Shown here: positions 27,707 through 35,894 of the stretch, in pieces
Position numbering within the stretch: the first letter of the stretch is position 1
Layout of the letters: each line of letters opens with the position of its first letter
NCBI RefSeq assembly: GCF_021533195.1
Contig: NZ_JAJNKB010000003.1
Span: 397,001 to 461,000 of the forward strand
From: Portibacter marinus
Lineage (GTDB): Bacteria > Bacteroidota > Bacteroidia > Chitinophagales > Saprospiraceae
Direction of reading: 5' to 3'
DNA: 64,000 nucleotides
Position numbers and translations under genes: made by a program
The notes under the pieces: model-generated
Seen by the model: only the letters and a program-made list of their open reading frames with translations
The model's database searches: none
What the model was told of the DNA's origin: nothing

Positions 27707-28768
27707 TTAGACAAATGGCGTTTTACAAATAGATGCTTTCAAATGCTTCCGCCCTGTTGAAATTAAGATATTTGTTCCTGGCCTGCTGTAGTCAATTGCA
27801 ACATATCCTAGGCCAATGGGTGTGCCGAGATTTGGAGATTGTGTTCCTGAAGTGACCTTCCCAATCACTTCCTCTTTTTCATTTAAAATCTCATAATCGT
27901 GTCTTGGAACTCTTCGGTCATTTACTTTGAAACCAACCAATTTCTTAGTGATTCCTTCCTGTTTTTGTTCGATGAATATTTGCTTAGAATTGAAATCCAC
28001 TTCTTTATTCAACTTAGTGATCCATCCCAGCCCGGCCTCTAGCGGTGAAGTTTCATCATTAATGTCATTTCCATATAAACAATATGCTTTCTCTAAACGC
28101 AGTGTATCTCTAGCTCCTAAACCACATGGCTTTGCTTCAATGGCTTTCCAGAGTTCTGGTAGTTTATGATCCGGAACATATAATTCGAAACCTCCTGAGC
28201 CTGTGTAACCTGTTGCTGAAATAATGGCATCATCGATACCTGCTATCGTTCCCTTTCTGAAATGATAAAACGGGATGTCATCCAGTGTAATATCTGTCAA
28301 ACCTTGTAATACTTCACCTGCATTGGGACCTTGAACCGCCAGCAAACCTATGCGGTCTGATTCATTGATCATTTCTGCTTGCATGTCATTGTTAGACTGA
28401 ATCCAATTCCAGTCTTTTTCAATATTGGATGCATTTACGACCAAAAAGTAGTCTTCCTCATCTAGTTTGTAGACGATCAAGTCATCAACTATTCCTCCTT
28501 TGTGATTAGGAAGACATGAATATTGGGCCTGGTTTATTTTAAGCTTCGATACATCATTACTGGTTACTTTCTGCAACAGTTCCAGCGCCTTCGGACCTTT
28601 GACTCTGAATTCTCCCATATGTGAGACGTCGAAAATACCTACATCATTTCGCACAGCCAAATGCTCATCCTGAATACTGGAATAAACGATCGGCATATTA
28701 AATCCTGCAAATTCTGCCATTTTGGCGCCCAAATCTTTATGTATCTGGGTTAAAGCTGTTTCTTTCAT
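27707..28768 (-). CDS. gcvT: Glycine cleavage system T protein (aminomethyltransferase)
   Basis: 353 residues, slightly short of the usual 360-370. It transfers the methylene group from the aminomethyl-lipoyl H protein to tetrahydrofolate, releasing ammonia. Recognisable by MKETALTQIHKDLGAKMAEFAGFNMPI, FDVSHMGEFRVKG, LAVQGPNAGEVL, SATGYTGSGGFELYV, GLGARDTLRLEKAYCLYGNDI and VTSGTQSPNLGTPIGLGYV. gcvH and gcvP are not adjacent. It sits within a tightly spaced minus-strand run between the HEAT-cyclophilin gene (12 bp) and the DUF1015 gene (18 bp). Confidence 0.96.
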   Translation of the reverse strand: MKETALTQIHKDLGAKMAEFAGFNMPIVYSSIQDEHLAVRNDVGIFDVSHMGEFRVKGPKALELLQKVTSNDVSKLKINQAQYSCLPNHKGGIVDDLIVYKLDEEDYFLVVNASNIEKDWNWIQSNNDMQAEMINESDRIGLLAVQGPNAGEVLQGLTDITLDDIPFYHFRKGTIAGIDDAIISATGYTGSGGFELYVPDHKLPELWKAIEAKPCGLGARDTLRLEKAYCLYGNDINDETSPLEAGLGWITKLNKEVDFNSKQIFIEQKQEGITKKLVGFKVNDRRVPRHDYEILNEKEEVIGKVTSGTQSPNLGTPIGLGYVAIDYSRPGTNILISTGRKHLKASICKTPFV

Positions 28769-28780
28769 TTAAACGCTTTC

Positions 28781-30805
28781 TTAATTACTTATAGAAATTC
28801 GATTGATCTTATCACCTACTTCTATGTCATGAACAACATCCATGCCTGCGATAAGTTTGCCGAATATAGTGTATTTTCCATTTAGATGAGGCGTAGGTGA
28901 ATATGTGATGAACCACTGAGTAGATTCGGTATGTGGGCCGGCACTAGCAAATCCGATATATCCTTCATCATTATAATGTACATTGTTCAGCTCTGAGCGA
29001 ATCGTGAAATCAAGTGAACCATATCCATCACCATCCGGGCATCCAGCCTGTGCCACGAAATTAGGAACAACTCTATGAAAAAACTTATTATTGTAAAAGC
29101 CAGACTTAGCTAATTCTATGACATTCATCACACTTTGAGGAGCGTCTTCCTTGTATAACTGTATTTCTATTTCACCTTTAGTAGTGTTGATTCTGATTTT
29201 AGGCTGAGTTGAATATTGAGCAAACAATTCCCAATCTATAGGCTTAATGTTATCAGATATCACAGGCTGAGGCGCTGACTCCCCTTTAATTCTGGCTATT
29301 GCCCTATTGAGCGCATTGTAGGTTTCCATTTCATCCGGTAAGACCTGACGATTAAGTGCATCATCCAGAAAGTTGACATTTTCATACTGTTCATCAAATT
29401 TCAGTTCTTCGTCGGTAAAAGCTTCTGTTGCAGCTGCTACTTCACCATCTCTACCGGCTGTCAATATCATTTCCAAAAATTTGGCGATTTCCTGTCGTGC
29501 ATTGGCACCACCGCCTCCTCCAAGTACTCTGTAAAAATTCTCATTTTTCAACATATTAACGATGGACTCAACGGTCTTTGTCCTGATAATAGCTGATGAT
29601 GATGAATCATAATTTTCAATCAAGTAATCATAATTTCTAGGATCCTCTGATAATGCTGATATACCTGATGCTTTGACATATTCAGATGTATTATCCTCAA
29701 TAATGGTTTTCAGTGAAGCGGTCGAAGCATATCTGCTTCCAGAATTGTTACCTGAATTTCTTAAAATTGCCTGATGAACTTTGATTTGAACAGAAGGATT
29801 GAGGTTGTTTTTAATCCATCCTCTATATACTGGCGCATCATAGGCATTACCGTGATTTAATAGATATTCAGCTGCACATAACCCAACTTTCACATTATCT
29901 GCGCTAAGTTCACCCAGGACCCTTTCTACCACGTTAATATATGGATAATGGTGAAGCTGACGCAGAATATTGCATTTTACCCTGTAATCAGACTCCTGGG
30001 AATAAAAATTAAATAATTCGGTTTGCAGTTCAACATCTCCCAATCTGGTCAAGGCCGTCGCTAAAGCCATGCGAATGTCAGGATCAGGATGCTCCTTCAT
30101 GATTTTCAATATTTGGAACTTTGATCCTGAAAGATCCGCCTCCTCAAACCTATAAAAATACTGCGCTGCCATTTTTTTGATTGAAATCGGATAATCTCCA
30201 GTCAGATACTTGATTAAAGTTTGATCACCTTCCTGTGCAAACACATCTCTAAGTCCATATTGATAAATGGCATTCACCTGACCTTTTAGTAATAGAGTAT
30301 CTGATTTCCTATAAGTACTGACTGTTGCAATAGGTTGTAGATAATTTTCCGGACCTATTTTTCCCATCGCCTCTAAGATTGCGGCATTGAATGAGTTATT
30401 GACATCTATCGAATCCTGTTGTGAGAAAGCTTGCAAAAGTGGTGTCGCGGCTCGACTTTCTCCAATTTGGCCCAATGCAAACGCAGCCGCTGTCTTGACT
30501 TCAATAAATGGATCTTTTAAGAGTGAAATCAGCGTATCCACTGCGGCCTCGGTCTGATAGGAAGCAAATGCATTAGCAGCTACATAACGATATGCAGGAT
30601 TGCGAGCTCCTGTATAGCTTAATAGAGAATCCTGATCTTGCTTCACTTGCAGATCAATGATTTTCCGTATTTCCGGATCATCATAATCTATATTGACATC
30701 GTAGTACACCTCCTCTGTAGGAGGGACACAGCTTGTTATGATCAATGTCCACAATAGAAATAGGCTACCAATCTTCGCCGCCAAACTCCTCTTCCTCAAA
30801 TTCAT
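28781..30805 (-). CDS. HEAT-repeat lipoprotein with C-terminal cyclophilin-type peptidyl-prolyl isomerase
   Basis: 674 residues from ATG 30805, whose product starts with a lipoprotein signal (MNLRKRSLAAKIG... TLIITSC, Cys at about 26). Residues about 60-470 carry HEAT-like repeats (AAVDTLISLLKDPFIEVKTAAAFALGQIG and many weaker copies). The last about 145 residues are a cyclophilin PPIase: FFHRVVPNFVAQAG, STQWFITYSPTPHLNGKYTIFGK. Predicted periplasmic foldase anchored to a membrane. The frame is open to 30898, but that longer N-terminus would bury the signal peptide. The start overlaps the PBP1A gene by 41 bp in another frame, so the pair is probably coupled. Confidence 0.9.
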   Translation of the reverse strand: MNLRKRSLAAKIGSLFLLWTLIITSCVPPTEEVYYDVNIDYDDPEIRKIIDLQVKQDQDSLLSYTGARNPAYRYVAANAFASYQTEAAVDTLISLLKDPFIEVKTAAAFALGQIGESRAATPLLQAFSQQDSIDVNNSFNAAILEAMGKIGPENYLQPIATVSTYRKSDTLLLKGQVNAIYQYGLRDVFAQEGDQTLIKYLTGDYPISIKKMAAQYFYRFEEADLSGSKFQILKIMKEHPDPDIRMALATALTRLGDVELQTELFNFYSQESDYRVKCNILRQLHHYPYINVVERVLGELSADNVKVGLCAAEYLLNHGNAYDAPVYRGWIKNNLNPSVQIKVHQAILRNSGNNSGSRYASTASLKTIIEDNTSEYVKASGISALSEDPRNYDYLIENYDSSSSAIIRTKTVESIVNMLKNENFYRVLGGGGGANARQEIAKFLEMILTAGRDGEVAAATEAFTDEELKFDEQYENVNFLDDALNRQVLPDEMETYNALNRAIARIKGESAPQPVISDNIKPIDWELFAQYSTQPKIRINTTKGEIEIQLYKEDAPQSVMNVIELAKSGFYNNKFFHRVVPNFVAQAGCPDGDGYGSLDFTIRSELNNVHYNDEGYIGFASAGPHTESTQWFITYSPTPHLNGKYTIFGKLIAGMDVVHDIEVGDKINRISISN

Positions 30806-33347
30806 TTTGCAATTTTTTCTTTTTTCGAAGTGCTTCCTGTTCATCTTCAGGCTCTCCTTGTTTAAACCGTGTACAATCCATGTACTGATAAGCACCACTT
30901 ACTTTTTCAAATCGCTTTTCATAGTTATAGCCGGAATTAGGGTCAGCTTCCAATTTCTGAATGAACTTTATGAAAAATGGCCTGGCCATGACATAGCCTT
31001 GCCCTGCATCCAATGTGAAAAATCGAACCCAATTTTCATCACCACCTACCCATGTTGCAACCACCAGATCTGGTGTAATGCCCATAAACCAGCCGTCGGT
31101 ATAGTCATTTGTAGTCCCTGTTTTACCGCCCACTTCTGACTTGATTCCAAGGCCATACCTTCCTGCCACATTATTTTTTAACATATCGACCATCACCGCA
31201 TTATATACTGGATTCAAGGCTTCCTGTTTTTCACCTATCTGACGATAAATAACCTTCCCATTCTTATCTTCTATTCTTGAAATAAAAATGGGCTCTGTGT
31301 AGGTTCCATTATTGGCAAAGGTAGTGTAGGCACCGGCCATTTCTTTGACCGTCAAGTCCAACGCACCCAATGAGATGGAAGGTAAATTAGGAACTACAGG
31401 TTCACCATTAGGGTGTTTTTGACTGATATCCACACCTGCATTTTCAAGCAGATTTCGAATAATTTCAACCGTTCCCATCTCTTTTACCAACCTTACAGTA
31501 ATGGAATTTTTAGAATAAAGTAATCCCTGATATAAATTGTACTTGTTGCCGGTGAAAGAAGCATTGGCATTATTAGGTGTCCAAACGTCTATCAAGTCAA
31601 AATTACTTTCACCTGGGACAATCGTGTATTGTATATCATCGAATGTCTGACAAGGAGAAATATTCTGAAAGGCGATTGCAGAACTGTATACAAAAGGCTT
31701 CACAGTAGATCCAACCTGTCGTCTGGTAGTGACGTGATCATATTTGAAATATTTAAATCCAGTTCCTCCAACCCATGCCTTGATATAGCCGGTTCCAGGC
31801 TCGACCGCCAGAATACCGGTCTGTAAGTGTCTTAAATGATATTCAACGGAATCGTAGGGGCTCATCATTTTTTCTTCTTCTCCCTCCTCATTGTAAGCAA
31901 ATACCGTCATATTGATCTCGGTATTAAACTCATCGTCGTATAGCTTTTCAAATGCTTTGTACTCCTCTTGCAATGCAGACCAATCCTTACTTTTCGTTAG
32001 TCTGTTATAATTCTTTTCGTCTTTTAATCCGATCAGATTGTCTTCGACTAACGCAGATGCCCGATCATACGAAATGATTAAAGGAAGTTTATACCTGGTG
32101 ATGTTGACACCTTTGTAATCATCATTGATCTTTTCGACTGTCTTTCCTATGCTTCGGTTATAAAGAGAGGCATATCGATCTGAATCGTAAATCCTACGTT
32201 GCAAAGAAGCCCTTCTCAGCTGCTGTTGGCGCTTATCTGCCTGATAAATATAAGGATTCATTCCTTTCCATCGTTTCCAATATCGCTCTTGAACCTCTTT
32301 CATATGCTCACGCATGGCCTCCTCAGCATGAGCTTGATACCGCGGGTCTATCGTAGTAAAGATTTTAAGTCCATCAGTATAAATATTATACTGTGTTCCA
32401 TCTGGTTTAAGTATATCTTCACTTTCAAAAAGGTCCTTTAACCATTTGGTCAATTCTGCCCTGAAATAAGGAGCCGGTCCATCGTTGTGGTCATCACGTT
32501 CAAAACCTGTCATGTCCAATTCAGTGGACATTAGACTATCCTCTGTCTCCTTCGTGATTTTATCGTATCTCTCCATTTGGGACAATACTACATTTCTCCT
32601 TTGCTTTGCCTTTTCAGGGAATCTGATGGGATTGTAAAGGGAAGGGTTTTTTAACATTCCCACGAGCACTGCAGCCTCCTCCTGCCTTAAATCTTGCTGG
32701 TTTTTTCCAAAATAGGTTTGAGCCGCTGCCTGTATACCATGAGCGCCATTGATAAATTCAAATTTATTAAGATACATCGCGACAATCTCCTCCTTCGTAT
32801 AGCTTTTCTCAATACGAACTGCAGTGATCCACTCTTTGAGCTTTATCTTCAACAAAGAATAAGCTCTTCCAAGTCTGCCTTTGCTGCCCAGGTCTGGCCT
32901 GTCAAAAAGCAGTTTGGCTAGTTGTTGAGTGATGGTACTACCTCCCCCACCACTATCCTGTCCTAGTAAAATGGACTTGAATGCCACCCTTCCAAGTGCC
33001 CTAAAATCGATGCCTGTGTGCTTGCTAAACCTGATATCCTCGGTAGCGTATAAGGCCTGAGTGATATATGGTGACAATGAGTCATAAGGGACATTTTCTC
33101 GATTCTCAATGTAATATTTTCCCATTGGTGACCCATCCGATGCGTAAACGATAGAGGCCAGATCGTATCTTGGATTTTCCAAACTTTCGAAACTGGGGAG
33201 GTCGTCGTTTGCAAGAAAAATAAAGAAGCCCAAAAGAAATACTATACCACCGATAGAAAGCACCCACAGTACTTTAACGATATAGCTTAAAATTGCATTC
33301 TTGTCGGATGAACTTTCTGAGTTATTCTTCTTTAGCCTAATTGCCAA
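30765..33347 (-). CDS. Bifunctional class A penicillin-binding protein (PBP1A-type)
   Basis: 860 residues. One N-terminal membrane helix (about 22-48), then a GT51 glycosyltransferase domain (TEDIRFSKHTGID, GGSTITQQLAKLLF, KSYTKEEIVAMYLNKFEF) that polymerises lipid II, and a transpeptidase domain with SxxK in GSTVKPFVYSSAI, SxN in SKNSITVRL and KTG in GGKTGTTNDYTDGW. The C-terminal tail is very acidic (FEEEEFGGED). Builds and cross-links peptidoglycan in the periplasm. First gene of a five-gene minus-strand run. The co-occurrence with an envelope PPIase is functionally sensible; the downstream genes are not obviously related. Confidence 0.96.
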   Translation of the reverse strand: MAIRLKKNNSESSSDKNAILSYIVKVLWVLSIGGIVFLLGFFIFLANDDLPSFESLENPRYDLASIVYASDGSPMGKYYIENRENVPYDSLSPYITQALYATEDIRFSKHTGIDFRALGRVAFKSILLGQDSGGGGSTITQQLAKLLFDRPDLGSKGRLGRAYSLLKIKLKEWITAVRIEKSYTKEEIVAMYLNKFEFINGAHGIQAAAQTYFGKNQQDLRQEEAAVLVGMLKNPSLYNPIRFPEKAKQRRNVVLSQMERYDKITKETEDSLMSTELDMTGFERDDHNDGPAPYFRAELTKWLKDLFESEDILKPDGTQYNIYTDGLKIFTTIDPRYQAHAEEAMREHMKEVQERYWKRWKGMNPYIYQADKRQQQLRRASLQRRIYDSDRYASLYNRSIGKTVEKINDDYKGVNITRYKLPLIISYDRASALVEDNLIGLKDEKNYNRLTKSKDWSALQEEYKAFEKLYDDEFNTEINMTVFAYNEEGEEEKMMSPYDSVEYHLRHLQTGILAVEPGTGYIKAWVGGTGFKYFKYDHVTTRRQVGSTVKPFVYSSAIAFQNISPCQTFDDIQYTIVPGESNFDLIDVWTPNNANASFTGNKYNLYQGLLYSKNSITVRLVKEMGTVEIIRNLLENAGVDISQKHPNGEPVVPNLPSISLGALDLTVKEMAGAYTTFANNGTYTEPIFISRIEDKNGKVIYRQIGEKQEALNPVYNAVMVDMLKNNVAGRYGLGIKSEVGGKTGTTNDYTDGWFMGITPDLVVATWVGGDENWVRFFTLDAGQGYVMARPFFIKFIQKLEADPNSGYNYEKRFEKVSGAYQYMDCTRFKQGEPEDEQEALRKKKKLQNEFEEEEFGGEDW

Positions 33348-33502
33348 TTTATTTCTAGCATTGATTCAGGCGGCAAAATAATTGAAAAAATGTTGAAAAA
33401 TATGCATTACATGGTAAAGTTTGGGTTTCTGGTCTTGAAAAAGGAATATTGGTCTAAAAAACATTCCCATTTCTGGAAATACAATTAGAAATTGGCTATT
33501 TT

Positions 33503-33856
33503 ATGTCAATGTTAAGTTTTTCTAACCCACTTTTCATTGTTCTATTGACAACCGGAGTGAGTGTATGGTTGATTGGGATCTATGTTTTGAAAAATCCACC
33601 GAAAAAAATCAATAAACTATACGGTTATAGAACCCCTAGAGCTATGAGATCACAACAAGCCTGGGATTATGCACAGATTGCGGGGACCAGACGCATGATA
33701 TTTGGGGCCATGATGCTTTGTTTATTGAGTATAGGAGGGCTTTTCATCAGCTTTGGTGAAATAGTAGATTCCTTGTTGGCGATAGGAATGATCATTATCG
33801 TTCTGATGTGGTCGCTCTATAAAACGGAAGTGGAATTAAGAGAAAAGTTTCCATGA
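33503..33856 (+). CDS. SdpI-family small membrane protein
   Basis: 117 residues with three hydrophobic helices (about 10-28, 62-80, 86-104). The segment NPPKKINKLYGYRTPRAMRSQQAWDYAQ is the signature of the SdpI C-terminal family. In Bacillus, SdpI gives immunity to the SdpC toxin, but most short homologs elsewhere have no known role and no toxin gene is visible here. Single gene, divergent from PBP1A. Confidence 0.87.
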   Translation: MSMLSFSNPLFIVLLTTGVSVWLIGIYVLKNPPKKINKLYGYRTPRAMRSQQAWDYAQIAGTRRMIFGAMMLCLLSIGGLFISFGEIVDSLLAIGMIIIVLMWSLYKTEVELREKFP

Positions 33857-33892
33857 TCAATAATAAAGTCCACTAAATCGATCTTAAAAAAA

Positions 33893-33923
33893 AGTCCTGA
33901 ACATCGACTTGATGAACAGGACT
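33893..33923 (-). terminator. Intrinsic terminator of the tRNA-Asn gene
   Basis: On the minus strand, AGTCCTG...CAGGACT forms a 7-bp stem directly followed by a run of eight T residues (plus-strand A run 33886-33893), 5 bp behind the tRNA 3' end. Confidence 0.8.
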
Positions 33924-33927
33924 CTTG

Positions 33928-34001
33928 CGCTTCCTCAAGGACTTGAACCTTGGACCCTCTGATTAACAGTCAGATGCTCTAACCAGCTGAGCTAAGGAAG
34001 C
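33928..34001 (-). tRNA. tRNA-Asn (GTT anticodon)
   Basis: 74-nt cloverleaf on the minus strand. Acceptor stem GCTTCCT/AGGAAGC is perfect; D arm AGCTCAGCTGGTTAGAGC; anticodon stem TCTGA/TCAGA with loop CTGTTAA, giving anticodon GTT; T arm CAAGG-TTCAAGT-CCTTG. The discriminator base is G, the asparagine identity base in bacteria. CCA is not encoded. Confidence 0.95.
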
Positions 34002-34140
34002 ATTTTATATCATTGCTTTTCTTCTAAAGCGACGCAAATTTATTATTTCTATTCTTTCTATCCAATAATTTTACGCAAGAAAATACAGAATTTATAGTTT
34101 GCGGAATGATTTAACCCTTAAACTATTGACCTACAGGACC

Positions 34141-34530
34141 TTAATCAAACCAAATTTCTAACTTGCTTCGAAATATAGCTCTATTGCTTCTAGAGATGGG
34201 AATAGCAATGCCCCCTTCTAACACTAATTCATCCATGCGACTCTGCACTGATTCTAAAAATCTAACATTGAACACATAGGATTGGTGACATCGAAAAAAC
34301 TCGGAATGGGGTAGTTTTGCATATAATGACTTTAGTGTTTGGCTACAAAAAATTTTACAACCATCCTTCATCACCACTTCGCAATAATTACTATCTGATT
34401 TGAGATAAACGATCTCTGCTTTGGGGATAATGTGAATTTTATCAGAACAGACGAGCTTCATTCTTGACTTTGAAGCTTCAATAGTGGGCAGTGAAGTCAA
34501 TGGTTTTTTAAGGATTCTGGCACTTTTCAT
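34141..34530 (-). CDS. Solo LytTR-domain DNA-binding protein
   Basis: 129 residues. A short N-terminal extension (about 25 residues) precedes one LytTR domain (LVCSDKIHIIPKAEIVYLKSDSNYCEVVM, FFRCHQSYVFNVRFLESVQSRMDELVLEGG, IPISRSNRAIFRSKL). There is no receiver domain and no adjacent kinase, so activity must be set by abundance, a ligand or another protein. It follows, on the same strand, the outer-membrane/lipoprotein pair (86 bp gap with a palindrome) and could regulate that pair (inference). Confidence 0.9.
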   Translation of the reverse strand: MKSARILKKPLTSLPTIEASKSRMKLVCSDKIHIIPKAEIVYLKSDSNYCEVVMKDGCKIFCSQTLKSLYAKLPHSEFFRCHQSYVFNVRFLESVQSRMDELVLEGGIAIPISRSNRAIFRSKLEIWFD

Positions 34531-34590
34531 TTTGCAGGGTTGTATTCAAAGATTTTGAATCCAATATAGGGTTTAAATGCTTATCTCAAC

Positions 34591-34606
34591 TCACCCTAAA
34601 GGGTGA
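34591..34606. promoter_or_regulatory. Palindrome TCACCC-TAAA-GGGTGA
   Basis: Perfect 6-bp arms with a 4-nt centre, 10 bp after the stop of the upstream minus-strand gene and 60 bp before the solo LytTR start. A T run follows only on the plus strand, so it is a weak terminator for the minus-strand genes; an operator is the alternative. Confidence 0.4.
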
Positions 34607-34616
34607 TTTTCAGCAC

Positions 34617-35894
34617 CTAATTTACAGCATATTGAGATGATTTCGACTGTTCACGCTTTTGAAAAACAAGATTCATCCCTATTCTCAAATTAAGATTTTC
34701 TGCTCCAAAGGCCTTAAATGTGCCTAATATATGATCGGAAACTGCATACAACTGAACAGGACCCAGTGTAGTGTATCCACTTAATCCCAAATTTAAAGGA
34801 TTAGAACCCACTACACCATATTGAAAAGCAATGGCATGCCTATTGTTCCAATGTCTTTGTATGTTGATGACCGCACCACCATTTAACCTATCGAAATTTT
34901 GATGTGCATAAATAAGCCCGCCAAGATTTACTTTTGATGTTAAAGCATAGCTGACGTTACCATAAAATTTTGCAGGTACAAAATAGCGATAGTCTGCTCT
35001 TGCATCAGTAAAATCTAGTATTGCACCTATTGTATCAATAAAATTGAAATTACCACCGATGACATCTTCCAGATCAGCACCATCGTAAACAAATGTACCC
35101 TGGGTCTCATAATTGTGAACCTGTTCCGCCCAATTGAGAAATCCAAGATCCAAAGCACTTGCTGAAATCCTAATTGGACCATTCTGGTAACTTATACCCA
35201 GATCAAAAGCCAATCCAAAGTTATTGGGAACAAAATTGAAACTCAATATCGAGGGCAATTGTAAATTTTGAAGGTTAATGGGAAATGATGAGTTAAGAAG
35301 AAAATCAGCATTTAATTCCAATTGATATATATCCTCATTGACCGATAATTCAATGGCACTTCTTTCTGTGTGTAGGTTATGGATGCCATTTAGCAATTTA
35401 ACATTGGCACCAAAGGAAAAATTACCTGTATAAGCAAGTCCAAGAACGGTTTCACTATAGGTAGTCATTCCAATATTGGGTTGCAACATAACGCTTCCAC
35501 CGATCACAGATGCATTGCCACCAGCGACCAATTCTACAAGCGGGTTTCCAAACTGGAAATCCGTAAAATGGCGGTAATTGTGTGCAAAATTATACCTGAT
35601 TCGATCGCGTTTATAACTCAATTTGATAAGGGATACATTGGTCCCCAACATCACTTGATTGCGACGAGGACCTACCAAGTCTAATAATCTACCATTCAAT
35701 GCACTTGTGATGGAGATCCCTCTTTGATGCATCACGCCATAAAATGAAGGCAGTCCCACTACAAATTGCTGTTCGACGTCGAAAGCGGGATTCAATTCAG
35801 AACTTTGGTGGAGGTTATTCAGAAAATAAGTGCCAAATTCCTGTTGGGCATTTAGTCCCAGGGTCATCAATAGCAAAATAGCAACCTTTTTCAT
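34617..35894 (-). CDS. Putative outer-membrane beta-barrel protein (DUF5723-like)
   Basis: 425 residues. Signal peptide MKKVAILLLMTLGLNAQ. The rest consists of alternating amphipathic strands with glycine turns (FGTYFLNNLHQSSELNPAF, LPSFYGVMHQRGISIT, GLAYTGNFSFGANVKLLNG, NLGGLIYAHQNF) and an NPAF motif near the start, resembling DUF5723 and PorP/SprF/PorV-type barrels of Bacteroidota. The assignment to DUF5723 is by pattern only. Its ATG overlaps the upstream lipoprotein stop by 4 bp, so the two are probably one functional unit in the outer membrane. Confidence 0.72.
   Translation of the reverse strand: MKKVAILLLMTLGLNAQQEFGTYFLNNLHQSSELNPAFDVEQQFVVGLPSFYGVMHQRGISITSALNGRLLDLVGPRRNQVMLGTNVSLIKLSYKRDRIRYNFAHNYRHFTDFQFGNPLVELVAGGNASVIGGSVMLQPNIGMTTYSETVLGLAYTGNFSFGANVKLLNGIHNLHTERSAIELSVNEDIYQLELNADFLLNSSFPINLQNLQLPSILSFNFVPNNFGLAFDLGISYQNGPIRISASALDLGFLNWAEQVHNYETQGTFVYDGADLEDVIGGNFNFIDTIGAILDFTDARADYRYFVPAKFYGNVSYALTSKVNLGGLIYAHQNFDRLNGGAVINIQRHWNNRHAIAFQYGVVGSNPLNLGLSGYTTLGPVQLYAVSDHILGTFKAFGAENLNLRIGMNLVFQKREQSKSSQYAVN

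Noticed and set aside
33503-33856. SdpI-type immunity gene of a toxin/immunity system
   Set aside because: No SdpC-like toxin or SdpR regulator lies nearby; short SdpI-family proteins are widespread without toxins.
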